From the NCBI GenBank assembly GCA_029721435.1, contig CM056583.1:46033120-46097119 (forward strand): 64,000 nucleotides of DNA, given 5' to 3'. Of this stretch, positions 23,641 through 35,685 are shown piece after piece; position 1 is the first letter of the stretch; every line of letters begins with the position of its first letter. The position numbers were made by a program, and so were the translations under genes. The stretch is from Gymnothorax reevesii. Lineage: Eukaryota > Chordata > Actinopteri > Anguilliformes > Muraenidae. Under the pieces are notes generated by a model. The model did no database searches. It had not been told where the DNA came from and saw only the letters and a list, made by a program, of their open reading frames with translations.

Positions 23641-26600
23641 TTTCGGGAAGATCTTTATTTAAAAATGAATTAACGCGTAAACTGACAAATGCTCAAAACA
23701 CAGCTTGATTTGAAAACTGTACATAAATTAGCTGAAGTGAATTTTATCTGAGACGTGTTAACTTTATGAAAAAGAATAAAAATATTGAACATTACTCAAT
23801 CGCCAATTTGTGCGAAAATGGGCGCCCAGCCTCAATTTCTCAGTTTACATGGTAGCCTAGACACGACACCACATCATAGCACTAATTTAGGCTATGAAAA
23901 TGTCTAAAGCATATATATATATATTTTTTTTTCATTTATAATAGGCATATTTATTTTCCAATTTTAAGTAGAAAACACATCAAATCTAGTTTCACATTTT
24001 GTCAAACCTCAGCATCAGTTCTAACATGGTGTTTCAGTATAATTCCACATATTTGACTCGGGACACTTGGACATCTCCAAGTTGTAGAAATTTCACCCTC
24101 ACGGAACCGGTCTTGTGTGAAGTCTTCTAACTTTTAAGTGAACAATGGGAACCGGCTCGAGTATCCGAGTGGTCGATTTTTTTCAAAATGAATGAACATT
24201 TGGCAAAATTGTTAGATAGCTGTTAATATACATGAAACCTGATTGTAATGTTGTGTTAAAAAAAAAAAAAAAAGTGTCACTGCCCACTGCAAATATCCTA
24301 ATGTGGATTAATAGATACAGTAATGCATGAATGTGATACCAGAGAGTTTGTTAATATACAGAGATGGCTTAGCACAATACATAACAATGGGAAATTTTGA
24401 AACTCTGATGATGGTACATCAGCGTACAGCTTGCTTTTGGTAAATTAGCCCTTTAAATTTCCCTTCACTTCACTGCATTGATATTGAATGCAAATTGTGC
24501 TGGTTGGGAGCTCAAATAAGAAGCAGGATAACATTGGTTTTATGTCAAATGTGTTAGTTGCATGAAGACTGAGCTTGCTGAAACATGCTGTGTTTATTCT
24601 TGTATTTGGACGATGGCAACGTTGTCCAAATAATACCAACTTGCGGAATTTCTTCACTTAAGTCACGTAAGGTAATGACTTTAAATATGGCAGTACCAGT
24701 AATTCAGCCAGTGCTGCTAAACCTACTCCTGCATAATTAAATTATTTAGGAGGTATTTCAAAAATTAATCTGCAGAGATCAAAATTGGTACCTCCCAACC
24801 TGGGGCTAATTTTAGCGTGAGAGGGCCTTGGCAAATGGGTTGTGATCTGATCCAAATAATTGAATTCTGTTTTTTTTATTATATTAATTCATTCTCTAAT
24901 TATATTTATTCATTATTTCTATATTTTAATTATATTTAATTATATTTATAACACCATGTATGATATGCAAATCGACGTTTAGTCTCTGACTCCAACCTCG
25001 GCTGCTTTTTGCAATGATTCTGTCAAATTTTCAGCCTTGATTATGAATAAAATTAACCCTGCTCATTAGCATATTTCTTATAAATTAATTATGTATGATT
25101 TGTCCTCTATGAAGCTGGCTATTATTTAAATATGAAGGTGTAACTTATTTCTACAGTTTATCAACAACCATATACTCGCACAGCACTTTTGTTGCGCTAA
25201 TATCTTGTTCAAATACGGCCTCTTTGTTCAGGTTGTGCATCCTCACATTTAACCTTTAACTGACCCTTCACAAAGTGACACATTGCCTTGGGATTTAAAA
25301 TTCTGACATACTTTACCTTAATTTTCCCTTTCAAACCAGTATAGCTTGACCATTTTCAAAAAGTACTTTTTGAAAGTTGACATTAAAATGCTTTGGCCTA
25401 TGGGACTACAGCAGGCATTTTTGAGAGGAAACATGAAGTTGAATATCGCTGAATTTTACTTAAACTTATAGCACAGGGATAATGGAACAATATAATCAAA
25501 TATAAAACTATAAAATTTTGTGTGAAGCTGAAGAACTGTTGAGCAAAACGACTTTCTAGCTGCTCAATAGCTTGGCTCATTTGTGTTTCTTCAATATTTC
25601 TGAGCCACCTCGTTCAGTACAATTCCAAAACTGGTCTTTCCAAAGACTGGTATTTCCCTCTCTCTTTGGATATTGCATTAGCTAGCTGTACGGCTGGCAA
25701 TATAGCCAAGCAATATGACATGGCTTGGCTATCTGAAAACATTGTCATCCAAAGTGCTATCTGAGGATTCCTGCTTCTTATTGGTGTCTATGCTCATATT
25801 TGATCATTTTTAATGACTACATATACAGGGGTACTCTTGAAATCTGATATATAGCCTCTGAAATATGTTACATAACTTGCGTCTCGGTGACTGAGTGAAA
25901 AGGTTTCAAGCAATAAGATTGTAAAGCATTTCACAGTTAGTGGCTGACCTGGGAACAGTGTGTGTGCATCTCATACTTTGTTTCTTATTTTTGAAATATT
26001 GTGTGGATTTTTTGAGTGTTTGATCATAGGTAAATTTTAAGTTTCCCAGATTTGGGGACATCTGTGTCCCAATAACACTTTTTTTTTTTTTTTGTATGAT
26101 GGAGCAATGAAGTGAAGATGGTGAATCTTGTTGTTCAATAGATAAAGCAACTATAAGCCCTGTAAATGACATTGTTCTAATGAGTGACATTGGTTTGCTA
26201 CTTTTGAACTCTGGTCAAGAATATGCAAAAATGGCCTGATATATAATTCATGTTTTGAATTTTATGCTTATAGACTTGGGAAGACATTTATAATCAAACA
26301 TGCTTTGCAGACATTGGTAGATCAAAACTTAGGAGGGGAAATATGGGCCATACAGATATACTAGAGTTCAAATAGAAAATATACTGAGAAAGCGAGAAGT
26401 TCCCCTCAGATGTGAACTGGTGTATTTCAGAATACATTAAGTCAGCAATGGTACAATCATAAGATGCCAACATTAACTTTTGTCTACCCCTCCTCCTTCT
26501 TGGTAGTGAGCCTTACTGAACTGTAAATATGGGAAAAGCCCGTTTTGTTTTCTGTAAATACTGATGTATTAATGTTCAAGATAGAATTGTTGTTGCTGCA

Positions 26601-27235
26601 ATACAATGGCGTAAAATGTACTTTGAAGTATGTTTAATACATTTTTGAAGTTGCTTTTTGTGATAAATTATTTACCATGCTTAAATGTTTAAATATCTAT
26701 TTGATAATATTGTTGGCAGTGTATTTTCAGGCACATCTGTTGATGCTATTTTAGTTTTGTATTATCAGGCCTACCAAAGAGCCAAACAGCCAAGCTGTAA
26801 CAAAAGTTTGTCAGATGTCTACCTTTTTCAAATAATCAGCAACACGAAATGGAAAACATGCCACATTCCCACAAAACTTTGCACCCCAACACTTTAAAGT
26901 AGATACGTTTTCACCAGAACGAAACTCCAATCGCACGACCCGTAACAAACCCAGAGACAAACCAACTGCGCATGCGCACTCACGCAGCTAGGTAGCTAGT
27001 TAAATGCATTCTGCTTTGCCATAAGTATGCACAAACACGGTTTCAAAAAATTGACATGATAAATTAATAGTTGGTCAACATCATTAACGTTGGATGCATT
27101 CATGTTACTCTGATTGATGAGCAACAATCAAAAACAGCATTAAAATTATTTCTCATGGTTCCCCCGCATTTTATAAGTTTAAGCAAGTGATTCACTTGAG
27201 GTTACCATAATACAATTAAGCAGTAATGTTTATTA

Positions 27236-27441
27236 TACCCCCCGCAACGAAGTTTAGGGGGTGTACTGGATTTGCTTTGTCCGTCCGTGTGTACGTGCGT
27301 GTGTTTGTGTGTGTGTGTGCGTGCGTCTGTGCGTCCGGACCTAGATCTCATAACCTACTCATCCGATTTTGAAAATTTTTTTCTTGCTGGAAGGTCTATG
27401 GACTGTGGTACTGCCCGACTACTTGTTGTTGCGGGGGGTAT
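27236..27441 (+). mobile_element. Hairpin-headed GTCCGTCC element (family E)
   Basis: Opens TATACCCCCCGCAACGAAGT with an immediate TTTAGGGGGTGTA partner, then TTTGTCCGTCCGTGTGTACG and a GT-rich stretch. It ends GTTGTTGCGGGGGGTAT, the inverse of the opening. About 206 bp and complete by these ends. Confidence 0.75.
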
Positions 27442-27728
27442 CCTGTAAGCCATGCTTACTGACTAAATCTAGTACACTCTTGGTAATGTTTGTTCCTACA
27501 GGAATCAAGACATCAAAATGTATTGATCTATTATACAATGACACTGTATTAAATTACATTTTATAAAAATATAAGCCTTTACAGCATTTAAAATGTATCA
27601 ACCTGACTGGTTCGGAATACAGTGAGTGGAAATCTGCTTATGTCCGGATTGCCATGAGTTCTCACAGTATTCCAGGTGCCGAATCCCTTTGTAGTTTTTT
27701 TCAATGATTTAAAGGTTCCCTGTTATGT

Positions 27729-27950
27729 CACCAGGTGCACAGCTAATTTAGTTATTACAGGCCATTTCAAAATCTTTTCCCTTTTGACATCACATGGGGA
27801 GGTAACCAACCAGAGGAAAGAAGAACTGATCACCTTCAGCTAAGCAGTCAATCACATTGCATTATTCTGGATGGTCACTCCCCCTTGTGATGTCAGGTAG
27901 GGGAGATTTTGAACTAGCTCATAATGGCTAATTAGTTGTGCACCTTTGGA
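27729..27950. mobile_element. Foldback MITE
   Basis: The left arm CACCAGGTGCACAGCTAATT ... TTCAAAATC ... GACATCACATGGGGA is mirrored by the right arm, whose minus strand reads CCAAAGGTGCACAACTAATT ... TTCAAAATC ... GACATCACAAGGGGGA. The arms are about 80 bp each. Exact termini and target duplication are not resolved. Confidence 0.75.
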
Positions 27951-28959
27951 AGTTAGCATCCGTGATTTTGGGAAACGCACCCTTGGAAGGTGTTTCTATG
28001 CCCATCTGTCCTTCAGTTGCCTTAACAACTGTTTTCTTGACAATGTACTTTGCATTGCTGAGGACGCAGGGAAGTGCAGTGTTGAGTGAGAAACTGTTGG
28101 GCTGAGTAGTTCTCGAGAAGGCTGCAAGTGGAAGTTTTTGAAGCCAAGCAACTGGCCCGTTCTGAACTGGTGTGTTTCGAATGGGTACCTGGTAATGCTT
28201 TTAACTGCTGACGATAAAGGCAAACTAATTGTAAAGGTTAGCTACGTGTGTCATAGCTTGGCTTGACAATGGCTGCACTCGCTAAACATTTACACAAATT
28301 ATATAATTTCCTCAGTTTAAAGACACCAAGGTTTAATATGGGAGATGTCTCCTAACTGGCACAAAAAAAAAGCTAACCTGTCTTTTGTTCTTGGATTTGA
28401 GGCTGTCTGATAGGTTGCTTTTTATTCCTGTTGTACTGCACTGTAAAGCTCTTTTATATGAGAGATCTGTCTCCCTAGCAACAGTGGACTTCTATGCTGC
28501 AACTGCTGCTGCTGCTGGGGGTATATGAGGTGATCTCAGCCTGAAATGACGAGAAATGCCTGTTGGTAAGAGCAAACCTGGTAACCGCAGCAAATCTGTT
28601 TTCAACATATAGAAGTGAGGTGCGCCGACAAGGTGATGAAAAAGGAAAAAACTGCAAACAGCTATTTTACCACTTCAAGAGCCAAATGAATGATGTTATG
28701 TGCCAGTATGGAGCATTTCATTGGTTCACTTGTAATACTGATGGCTGTTTAGAGGTTCCTCGGGTTGGTTGTTGTGGATGAAAGTCATCACAGTTCCGTG
28801 CTGTTGTACAATGAGGCTGTGGTCCTGAATGAATAGAAGTTGTACGTACCCACAGACAACCAAAATAGTGTGCCAAGATACACTTGTAGAGGAAGCTGCA
28901 TTTTTCTTTGCAATATGTAAATGTGATCAGGAATGATCCTTGGAGCCTTAAGAGGTGAG

Positions 28960-29400
28960 CATTAATTGGGGCATGAATATTAATTACTCTTAAACTCCTC
29001 GCTGAAGCTGTCTATTTCTGAGTTTTCGGTGTGTGTGAGATGCATGCCAATGTACAGTCTGTGATTGTGTGTATAAAAAAAAAAACCCTCCTTGACAGTA
29101 TAAATGCTGTTCGCTATTCTGTTTGTTTAGTGAAGAAAATTAAACCCTGGAATCAACATCCAATTAGGGACAGCAGGAATCTCAGAGACGTTAATTAGTC
29201 ATTAGGGCTGGAGCGCAGCCATCTTCTGTTTCTCCTTGTTTTCCTCAGGGTGATTTAGACGGGCAGCTCCAGCTCCCTCTCCCCCTCTAGGACGAGTGAG
29301 GCCCACTGTAGCTGTGAAAACGGCATTTACGCCATAGAAAGATTAATAGCAGGATATTGTCTACTTATAAATAGAGTGAGCATGTTTATTCTTGAATTGG
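28960..29400. promoter_or_regulatory. Candidate intronic regulatory stretch
   Basis: A repeat-free block with clustered homeodomain-type words (ATTAATTG, TTAATTAC, CAATTAGG, GTTAATTAGTCATTAG) next to GC-richer sequence (GACGGGCAGCTCCAGCTCCC). It has the look of conserved non-coding DNA in large fish introns. This is inference only. Confidence 0.25.
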
Positions 29401-29754
29401 TTTTCTATTTTTAGGCGAATCAGCTCAGCTCAGTACCTCATCGTCTCAGTTTCTGAGACGGTGCATGACAGTAAGCACTTCTCTTGTGATATCCATTTCC
29501 AAGGTGGAATTTCACAGTAGCGATGTGGCAGTGTTTTTTTTTTTGTGGTGACACATTATTTTTGTGCCCCATAAGCCATTTTATGTTATAGTTCCTGAGA
29601 TGAGCAATTGCCCGTTTAACCTTTTTTAACAGTTTCTTCTCACCAGGATTAACCTTCTTGGCCCCACATATTAAAGACCTCTTTAGCGTGTCATATCCAA
29701 GTACCCTATTACCATAATCGTAAACGGTGGTGCCTACTGCAGTTTAAGTACAAA

Positions 29755-30040
29755 CCAAAGGTACAAAACACTGTCAAAAGTATGTTCACACCTTGTCATT
29801 CTACAATCATGGGGGATTAAAATGAAGTTGGTCCCACCTTTGCGGCTATAACAACCTTGGCTGTTCTGGTTACTTTGCTAACAAGGCTTGGATTCCTTTC
29901 CAGCCAGCAAAGGTGAGACTGGGAAGGTATTTTTTGGCAGTTAAGCCAGGATAAACATCTGCTTGCCGGTAAATCCCAGGGTTGTTCAGTGGGTTTGAGG
30001 TTAGGGCTCTGTGTTGGCCCGTCGATTATTATTTTTTTTT
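29755..30040 (-). pseudogene. Tc1/mariner-type transposase C-terminal remnant
   Basis: The minus strand encodes SPNLKPTEQPWD, a decayed SPDLNPIExxWD catalytic-region motif, and ends AKVVIAAKVGPTSF before a stop. A 3' tail containing ACTTTTGACAGTGTTTTG follows at 29757-29775. Upstream coding sequence is lost in a T-rich tract at 30030-30057. Confidence 0.65.
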
Positions 30041-31229
30041 TCTTTTTTTTTTTTTTCCACTTCACTGATCCCAACGGTCAGCTATTGCCATGGTGCAGTG
30101 TCCAATATCAATCTGTTTGTCATCCATTCATCAGCTTCTCATTTAAATGAGTCCTCAACTAGTTCTAGTGGGGATATTTGGATCATACTTGGTACAAATG
30201 TTCTTCCCATGGCCCTGATACAGTGCTGTTATTGGTGTTTCTACAGAAAAGGGCACAATGAGGGTAAAGACGGTCCACCCATTTTTTTTAACAATGGAAC
30301 TTTGCCTTCTGATTCATTTGGGGGGTAGAAATATTGGGCATGATATTTGCAATTTGGGGCAACTTTTATAGGGACACTCATTCCAATGACCTTGATATCC
30401 AAGGTCAGATTATGACGCAAATGTCCATACCGTAATCATTCAAAATTGAGCCAACAGAAAATTAAGTTGAAAATCAAACCATTTTCACTGATGACTCCGA
30501 CTTGCCTCCAGGAACAAGTCTTTAGTATTTCAAGTTACATTAGAGCAGCTATTGGTTCAGGAAAAAGGATTAATCCTTTGCCCGCGACCAAAAGCAGGAG
30601 TCCTTTAAGTTTTCCCTGTCTTTACCATAATCCGTCAGCTATTTTAGGTTTATAGCTGTCTGCCAGATGTCAATTCTGCCCTAAAAAAAAAAAAAAAAAC
30701 ACAAAAGGAGGCCATTTTGAAACCTGTTGGATGTGGTGGCTGAGTGCCAAGGCTCAGGTAGTATCCGAATTTTTACTCGTCACACAAATTAAATGTCTTT
30801 GCCGTAATCATGAAAATATATTTTTGTAGCTATTGCTTCTTTATGAGGCTATGCTTGGTTAGAAACCTTTTCAGAGAGGTAAGAAATGATGGAAACTTCA
30901 GCCCTCACATTGGTTGCAAATTTCTATGGGGCTGCATTATGTCTTTATCGGCATCTTTACCGTAATCAACTGCTCTGCCAAGGTATTCGGTGTTGTGTGT
31001 GCGTGTGTGTATATAAGTGGGAAAAAATCCTGGAATGTAGAAACTTCTTTTTATCAGAGTCCAACATGATGTTCTCATGACAAATAAGTTTTCAAATTTG
31101 AACTCTGCTTCTAGAAAAAAAATCTACTTTCACTACTTACTGCTGTTATATACATATGACTGTAGTCCTAATGATACTGCTGTTTTCCAATTTAAAAAAA
31201 ATAAACTGGGGACAGTTTGTTTGCTGGGG

Positions 31230-33360
31230 TCTTTTTTTGTTGAAAATGCAATACCCGCTCTCAGCAGCATTGTCCATTTTCCCAAGTTTGTCAAAATAAT
31301 GCCAAGTTACCCTTGCGGCAGAATTTGCGATCTTTTATACAACGCAGCAATCCCCAGTCATTCCATTCCCGGAGTCGCAATATTTTTGTCCGTACGGTCC
31401 CCCCACGTGACTTTCGTCCCTAAATGTGAGTCGATTTCCGTCATGATTACTCCGACAAAATAAGGCTACAGTTTTAGCTACATAGCCAATTGCTAGCGAA
31501 CTGAAAAGGCCGCAGTTCGCTTTCAATGACCGAAGTATTCACAGAAATAATTACGTCGACTAAAAAGGCTGCAGTTTGCGTACACTCTCATTCTCGTCAG
31601 CGAGCTAGTTGGCTTCCTAGCAAATGATATCGAACTGTGTGTCATAACTAGCACGCCAATGTATTTAGCTACATGGCCAACTGGCTAGCGAGGTAAAAAG
31701 GCAACAGTTCGCTCACAATGGAATACTCGCGCGCTATTTGGCAGAGACATCCATATCTATGTTATAGCGAGCATGCCAATTATTTAGCATCCTAAAGTCG
31801 CTTTCACACCGAACGCAAAACGATTTATTATAGTGAAACTTGGTCCTATTTTATATAACCACAGTACCATGAAAATGTATTTGTCCCCTTCCTGATTTCT
31901 TTGCATATTTATCACACTTAAATGTTTCAGATCAGCAAATAAATTTTAATTTTAGAGAGGGAGACAACCTGAGTAAATACAAAATGCAGTCTTTAAATGA
32001 TGATTTCATTTATTAAGGGGAAAAAGCTATCCAACCAAATCCAAATTACGGTGCTTTCACACCGGACGCGATATGATTTTTTGTAGGACAGATTACATTC
32101 AAATTCAATGCAATCATGCGTTTTCGCGAGTATTCGCGCGAAAAATTCGTTTCGCATCCGGTGGGAAAGCGAGTTTAAGATGTTTAAACATTGGCATGCT
32201 AGCTATAAGAGATATCGATGTCTCTTTATCTTGCTAGCTCGCTAGCCAAATAGCTCGCTCGCAAGTCTTCCATTAAGGGCGAACTGCACTATTTGACTAA
32301 AAATTCACCCCCCCTCTCCCAAGTGAACAACCAGATGGAATTACATCTAGGTGTATGATGTCTAATAATCCAATACAGTAAAATGGCCGTATGGACACAG
32401 GATTGTGCCCTGTCAAATCAGTACTCCTACTGCTATCAAAATAATGAACGCACTAAATGCTTCTAATCCAAAAAAATTCTGACACCGACCCTTCCGGTGT
32501 TCTGACAATTTTTGCTACCTATCAAAATATGCTACCTCGCGGTTCTGCGCTTGCGCAAACCTGAAATCTCGGGGTGTTTCCTCGTTCATATCTTAAGTAT
32601 CTTCAAAAATCATAAAAATAGATTATTTTCAGTGCGCATTTCGACCTGTAAGCGTACATATTTTTGCATGTAGACGCTGGGTTTTCCTGAAAATGCAGAA
32701 ATTACATGATAATTGCGTATATGCGCATATATCTTCAAACAAACTTATTCAACTCATTATAACATCTGTTTTTGTTATAATAAGCTAACAAATAACAAAG
32801 TTACCATTGTAACCTGATTTATATTGCAATATCAAGGCGAAAACAAAGACTTTACGATCGCTTTGCATTATGGTAGCATTTTTTGACAAGGGAGCAAAAT
32901 TTGACAGAATACCGGTTATGATGAAACAAATGTGCGTATAGCCAAGAACTTCAAGAAGGAAATATTGTTCTGCCTTACCAAATTTCAAACGGATTTGTTC
33001 AGATCAATGTGATAATTCGCTAGCCAGCACGCTGACACATTTCGCCATTAAATTAATACATTCAATTTTCTACAATTTCAATTACACATGTTGTTTTAAC
33101 TTTAATGGCAAAAGCCGCTGACTTGCTCGCCAGCAAATTATTCATCGCAACGAATAAACCGCGAACTAGAAACTAACGCCGATGATGGTTATCGGTTACC
33201 AAGTTACTGTGTTTTCCAGTGAGCGTATCTGACCAATCATGATGCAAGAAAGCTTTATCACGCGTGCGTGATATCAAACGTATCTCATGGGTTGTAGCCA
33301 CCGATTATTGAATTGTTAGAAAGCGCTATGCGTGAATTATGTCCTTATATGATTTGCCTT
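31230..33360. mobile_element. Repeat J copy 1, carrying an inserted 414-bp element
   Basis: The segments 31237-31310 and about 32280-33350 match 62988-63060 and 63165-63815 (for example CAATACCCGCTCTCAGCAGC against CAATACCCTCTCTCAGTAGC, and CCAAGTGAACAACCAGATGG in both). Copy 1 has about 970 extra bases at 31310-32280, rich in GCTAGC and Harbinger-like CTTTCACACC words, plus the insertion at 32498-32911. The class of repeat J is not known to me. No intact ORF. Confidence 0.75.
32498..32911. mobile_element. Inserted TIR element I, copy 1 (with empty-site evidence)
   Basis: About 414 bp with inverted ends: left CCGGTGTTCTGACAATTTTT, right (minus strand) CCGGTATTCTGTCAAATTTT. It is bounded by CCGG on both sides, and the paralogous site at 63372-63375 has a single CCGG and no element. 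Copy 2 is at 47926-48335. Non-coding. Confidence 0.85.
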
Positions 33361-35119
33361 CAGGGACTGATTGTGTACAAGTCGGAACCGTATTTCATTG
33401 TTTGGACCAACAATCACAGAGTTTGTTCAGAATACTGTAGACTCGGCTCTGGTTTTGACTGTTTGTTTTGCTGCTGAGTTTTAACAAAGAAGACAGTTAC
33501 ATTACTGGTTTCCCTAATTGTTACATGAAATCAGAATAGGGTCATTTCACACACTGTATTGAATCCAATACTCTTATGTATTATATGCATTGTATTGATT
33601 ATTTGCCAGCAGTTAGTGTATACATTCCCGATCGATGTTTCTCTCTCTTGCTGAGACCACACGGCTTGAGGAGATACACTAAATTACCGCACGACCAACA
33701 CCTTCTGGTTGGGGAGCGCGCAACTTGTTGAGCGAGAGCCAGGGACCTCTGGATCAAGACCCCCATACAAAGGAACTCATGGGTTTCAGGACCCGTTAGA
33801 AAGGAAAGCTAATGGAAGCCCTGATTTATGCAGGGGCATGTTAGAATATAGTTAATTTGGCATTTGGGCCCTTCCCCCAAAATAACATTGGTCTGAAAAA
33901 ATTCCTGACTCTTTACAGCCAGTGCATGTTCGGACAGCAAAGGTGCAGACATGCCTTCTCACCCTCAGACTAGAGTTAACAATGAACCTTTCAATGCCTT
34001 TGACATATTTGAATGGCCAAAAGATTCATGCAGGAAGTATGATACTCCTTTCTTCAGTGCAATTTGCCAAAAACACTGATCACGGTAAAGAGGTATGTCA
34101 CTTTGTCTTTACCATAATTGTCGATTACAGTAAAGACATCCAACCATCTTAAAGTTTGTTGAAAAGAAATGTAACCAACCATAACCCAGCTTTTCCATGT
34201 TAATACTGACTAGTACTTTGGAAGGCCAATTTGAAGAATTAAAAAAAAAAAGTGGAATCCCAGAGAATTTTTGGTGGACATGTCTTTACCGTAATCATCC
34301 CCTTTCCTGTAGAAATGCCCTTATTTATTTATTTATTTTCAGCTCATTTCAGAATCCAGTATTATCCAGAATTGATGCCCTGGTCTCAGATTTGTTGATG
34401 CATTTTTGACTTCTTCATTCCATCGATCAGATTTCAGTTCGTTTTTTTAGCCTCTGATATGCTGACAAATTTGACTTCTCCAGTTTCACTGGTCTGATTT
34501 GGATTAAACGTGGTTTATATATTTGCCCCACGGCCCTGGCCAAGTGTTTGTTTTTCTGTTCGATTCAAAATCAAATATAGCCACCCTAGCCCCTGATTGG
34601 CTGACACACTTTCAACTTCATGCGACTTGGTACATTTGGATCAAACTTGCTACAAATGTTCCCCTGTATGCCCTGACCAAGTGCTACTGTATATTGGGTC
34701 GATTGTGTATCCAGTTGTCCTGATATCTGACTGGCTTTCATGTTTTTGACTTCTCAAGCCGCAGTGGGTTGACTTGGATCAAACTTGCAAAATATGCTCT
34801 AAGTCATTGTCAGCATGAAGTTGAAATGTTGATGTTTTTTTGACTTCATGGATTAAAATTAAAATTAAATATGGAACTGACTGACTCGATGACCCATATT
34901 TTCTTCCCAGTTCCTACCAAGTTAATTTGCTGCTACGGCCGATAGTTTATGATATAACATCACTAAAGTGCTTCCTGCAGATGATAACATGACTCTGTCA
35001 GCATGTCGTGCAGTCCACGAACTGTTATGATGTCAAACCAGATGGACGATACAGGCCTTATGGGCCTTTTGTAAATATAACCTAATTTTAGTAAGTGAAT
35101 TACTTGTCCTCCCTTCTAC

Positions 35120-35530
35120 CCTTCATCAATACATGATGATTGGGCTGGCATTCCGTAATTAGCTTGAATGCAGTGAGATTTTAATTGCAAAGTCTTAATC
35201 CAGGACTAATTTTGAAGTAAAGCTTGTCTTTGCGCATTACACTCAGTTGAATTTGAATGAATATTTGTTTGTTGATCTGATTTTTAATAAATGTCTTCTC
35301 CGCTTGAAGTTTTGTTTTGTTTTTTAACCACTGGGTTGCCTAACACTTTCGGCTTGTTCTGTGTGCTGTAGAGTGTCTTTCATTTGATTGCTGCCTTGTT
35401 GTGCATTGTTTCTTTAATCTTGCCTAGATTAGATCTGCCTGTGACTCACAGTCCATTTAAAGCTGCAGCCGGTCAGTGCTGGAAGCAGCTGTCATGAGCT
35501 GCCATTAAAGCGACTAGGCAGGGAAACACT
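35120..35530. promoter_or_regulatory. Candidate regulatory stretch upstream of C2 exon b
   Basis: Repeat-free DNA with CCGTAATTAGCTTGAATGCA, TTTAATTGCAAAG, AATCCAGGACTAATTTTG and an E-box (CAGCTG) within 500 bp of the exon. It resembles conserved intronic enhancer sequence in composition. No direct evidence. Confidence 0.2.
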
Positions 35531-35603
35531 GCAGATCTGTAAGGTCATGTTAACTTGCTTTTCATTTTTAAATTTGTTTTTGCAATTTTGTTTTTCTCTG
35601 CAG

Positions 35604-35685
35604 TGATCCCTATGTTAAACTCTCCCTCTACGCTGTGGAAGAGAACCGAGAACTTGCCTTAGCCCAGACAAAAACCATTAAAAAG
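35604..35685 (+). CDS. nedd4l: NEDD4-family E3 ubiquitin ligase, C2-domain exon b
   Basis: This 82-bp coding exon has acceptor TTTTTCTCTGCAG and donor AAAAAG|GTAAGG. Its first base completes the Ser codon begun at 15952; it then reads [20 protein letters not shown] followed by QTKTIKK, ending in phase 0. SDPYVK is the first calcium/phospholipid-binding loop of C2 domains, with its Asp conserved. The segment [12 protein letters not shown] is the clearest paralogue marker: NEDD4L carries ENRELALVQTKT, whereas mammalian NEDD4 has an NGVLTSVQTKT-type sequence here. That supports nedd4l rather than nedd4, from memory of the families. The exon is flanked by introns of about 19.7 kb and 14.2 kb. No frameshift or stop is present. 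Confidence 0.95.

Larger units (their letters stand above)
15953..35603. other. Intron between C2 exons a and b (19.65 kb)
   Basis: Bounded by GTGAGG and CTCTGCAG. It contains interspersed repeats listed separately (16909-17110, 17975-18226, 19842-20455, 23566-23640, 27236-27441, 27729-27950, 29755-30040, 31230-33360) and two AT-rich candidate conserved stretches (28960-29400, 35120-35530). I see nothing supportable in the remaining sequence, including 24200-27200. Confidence 0.85.
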
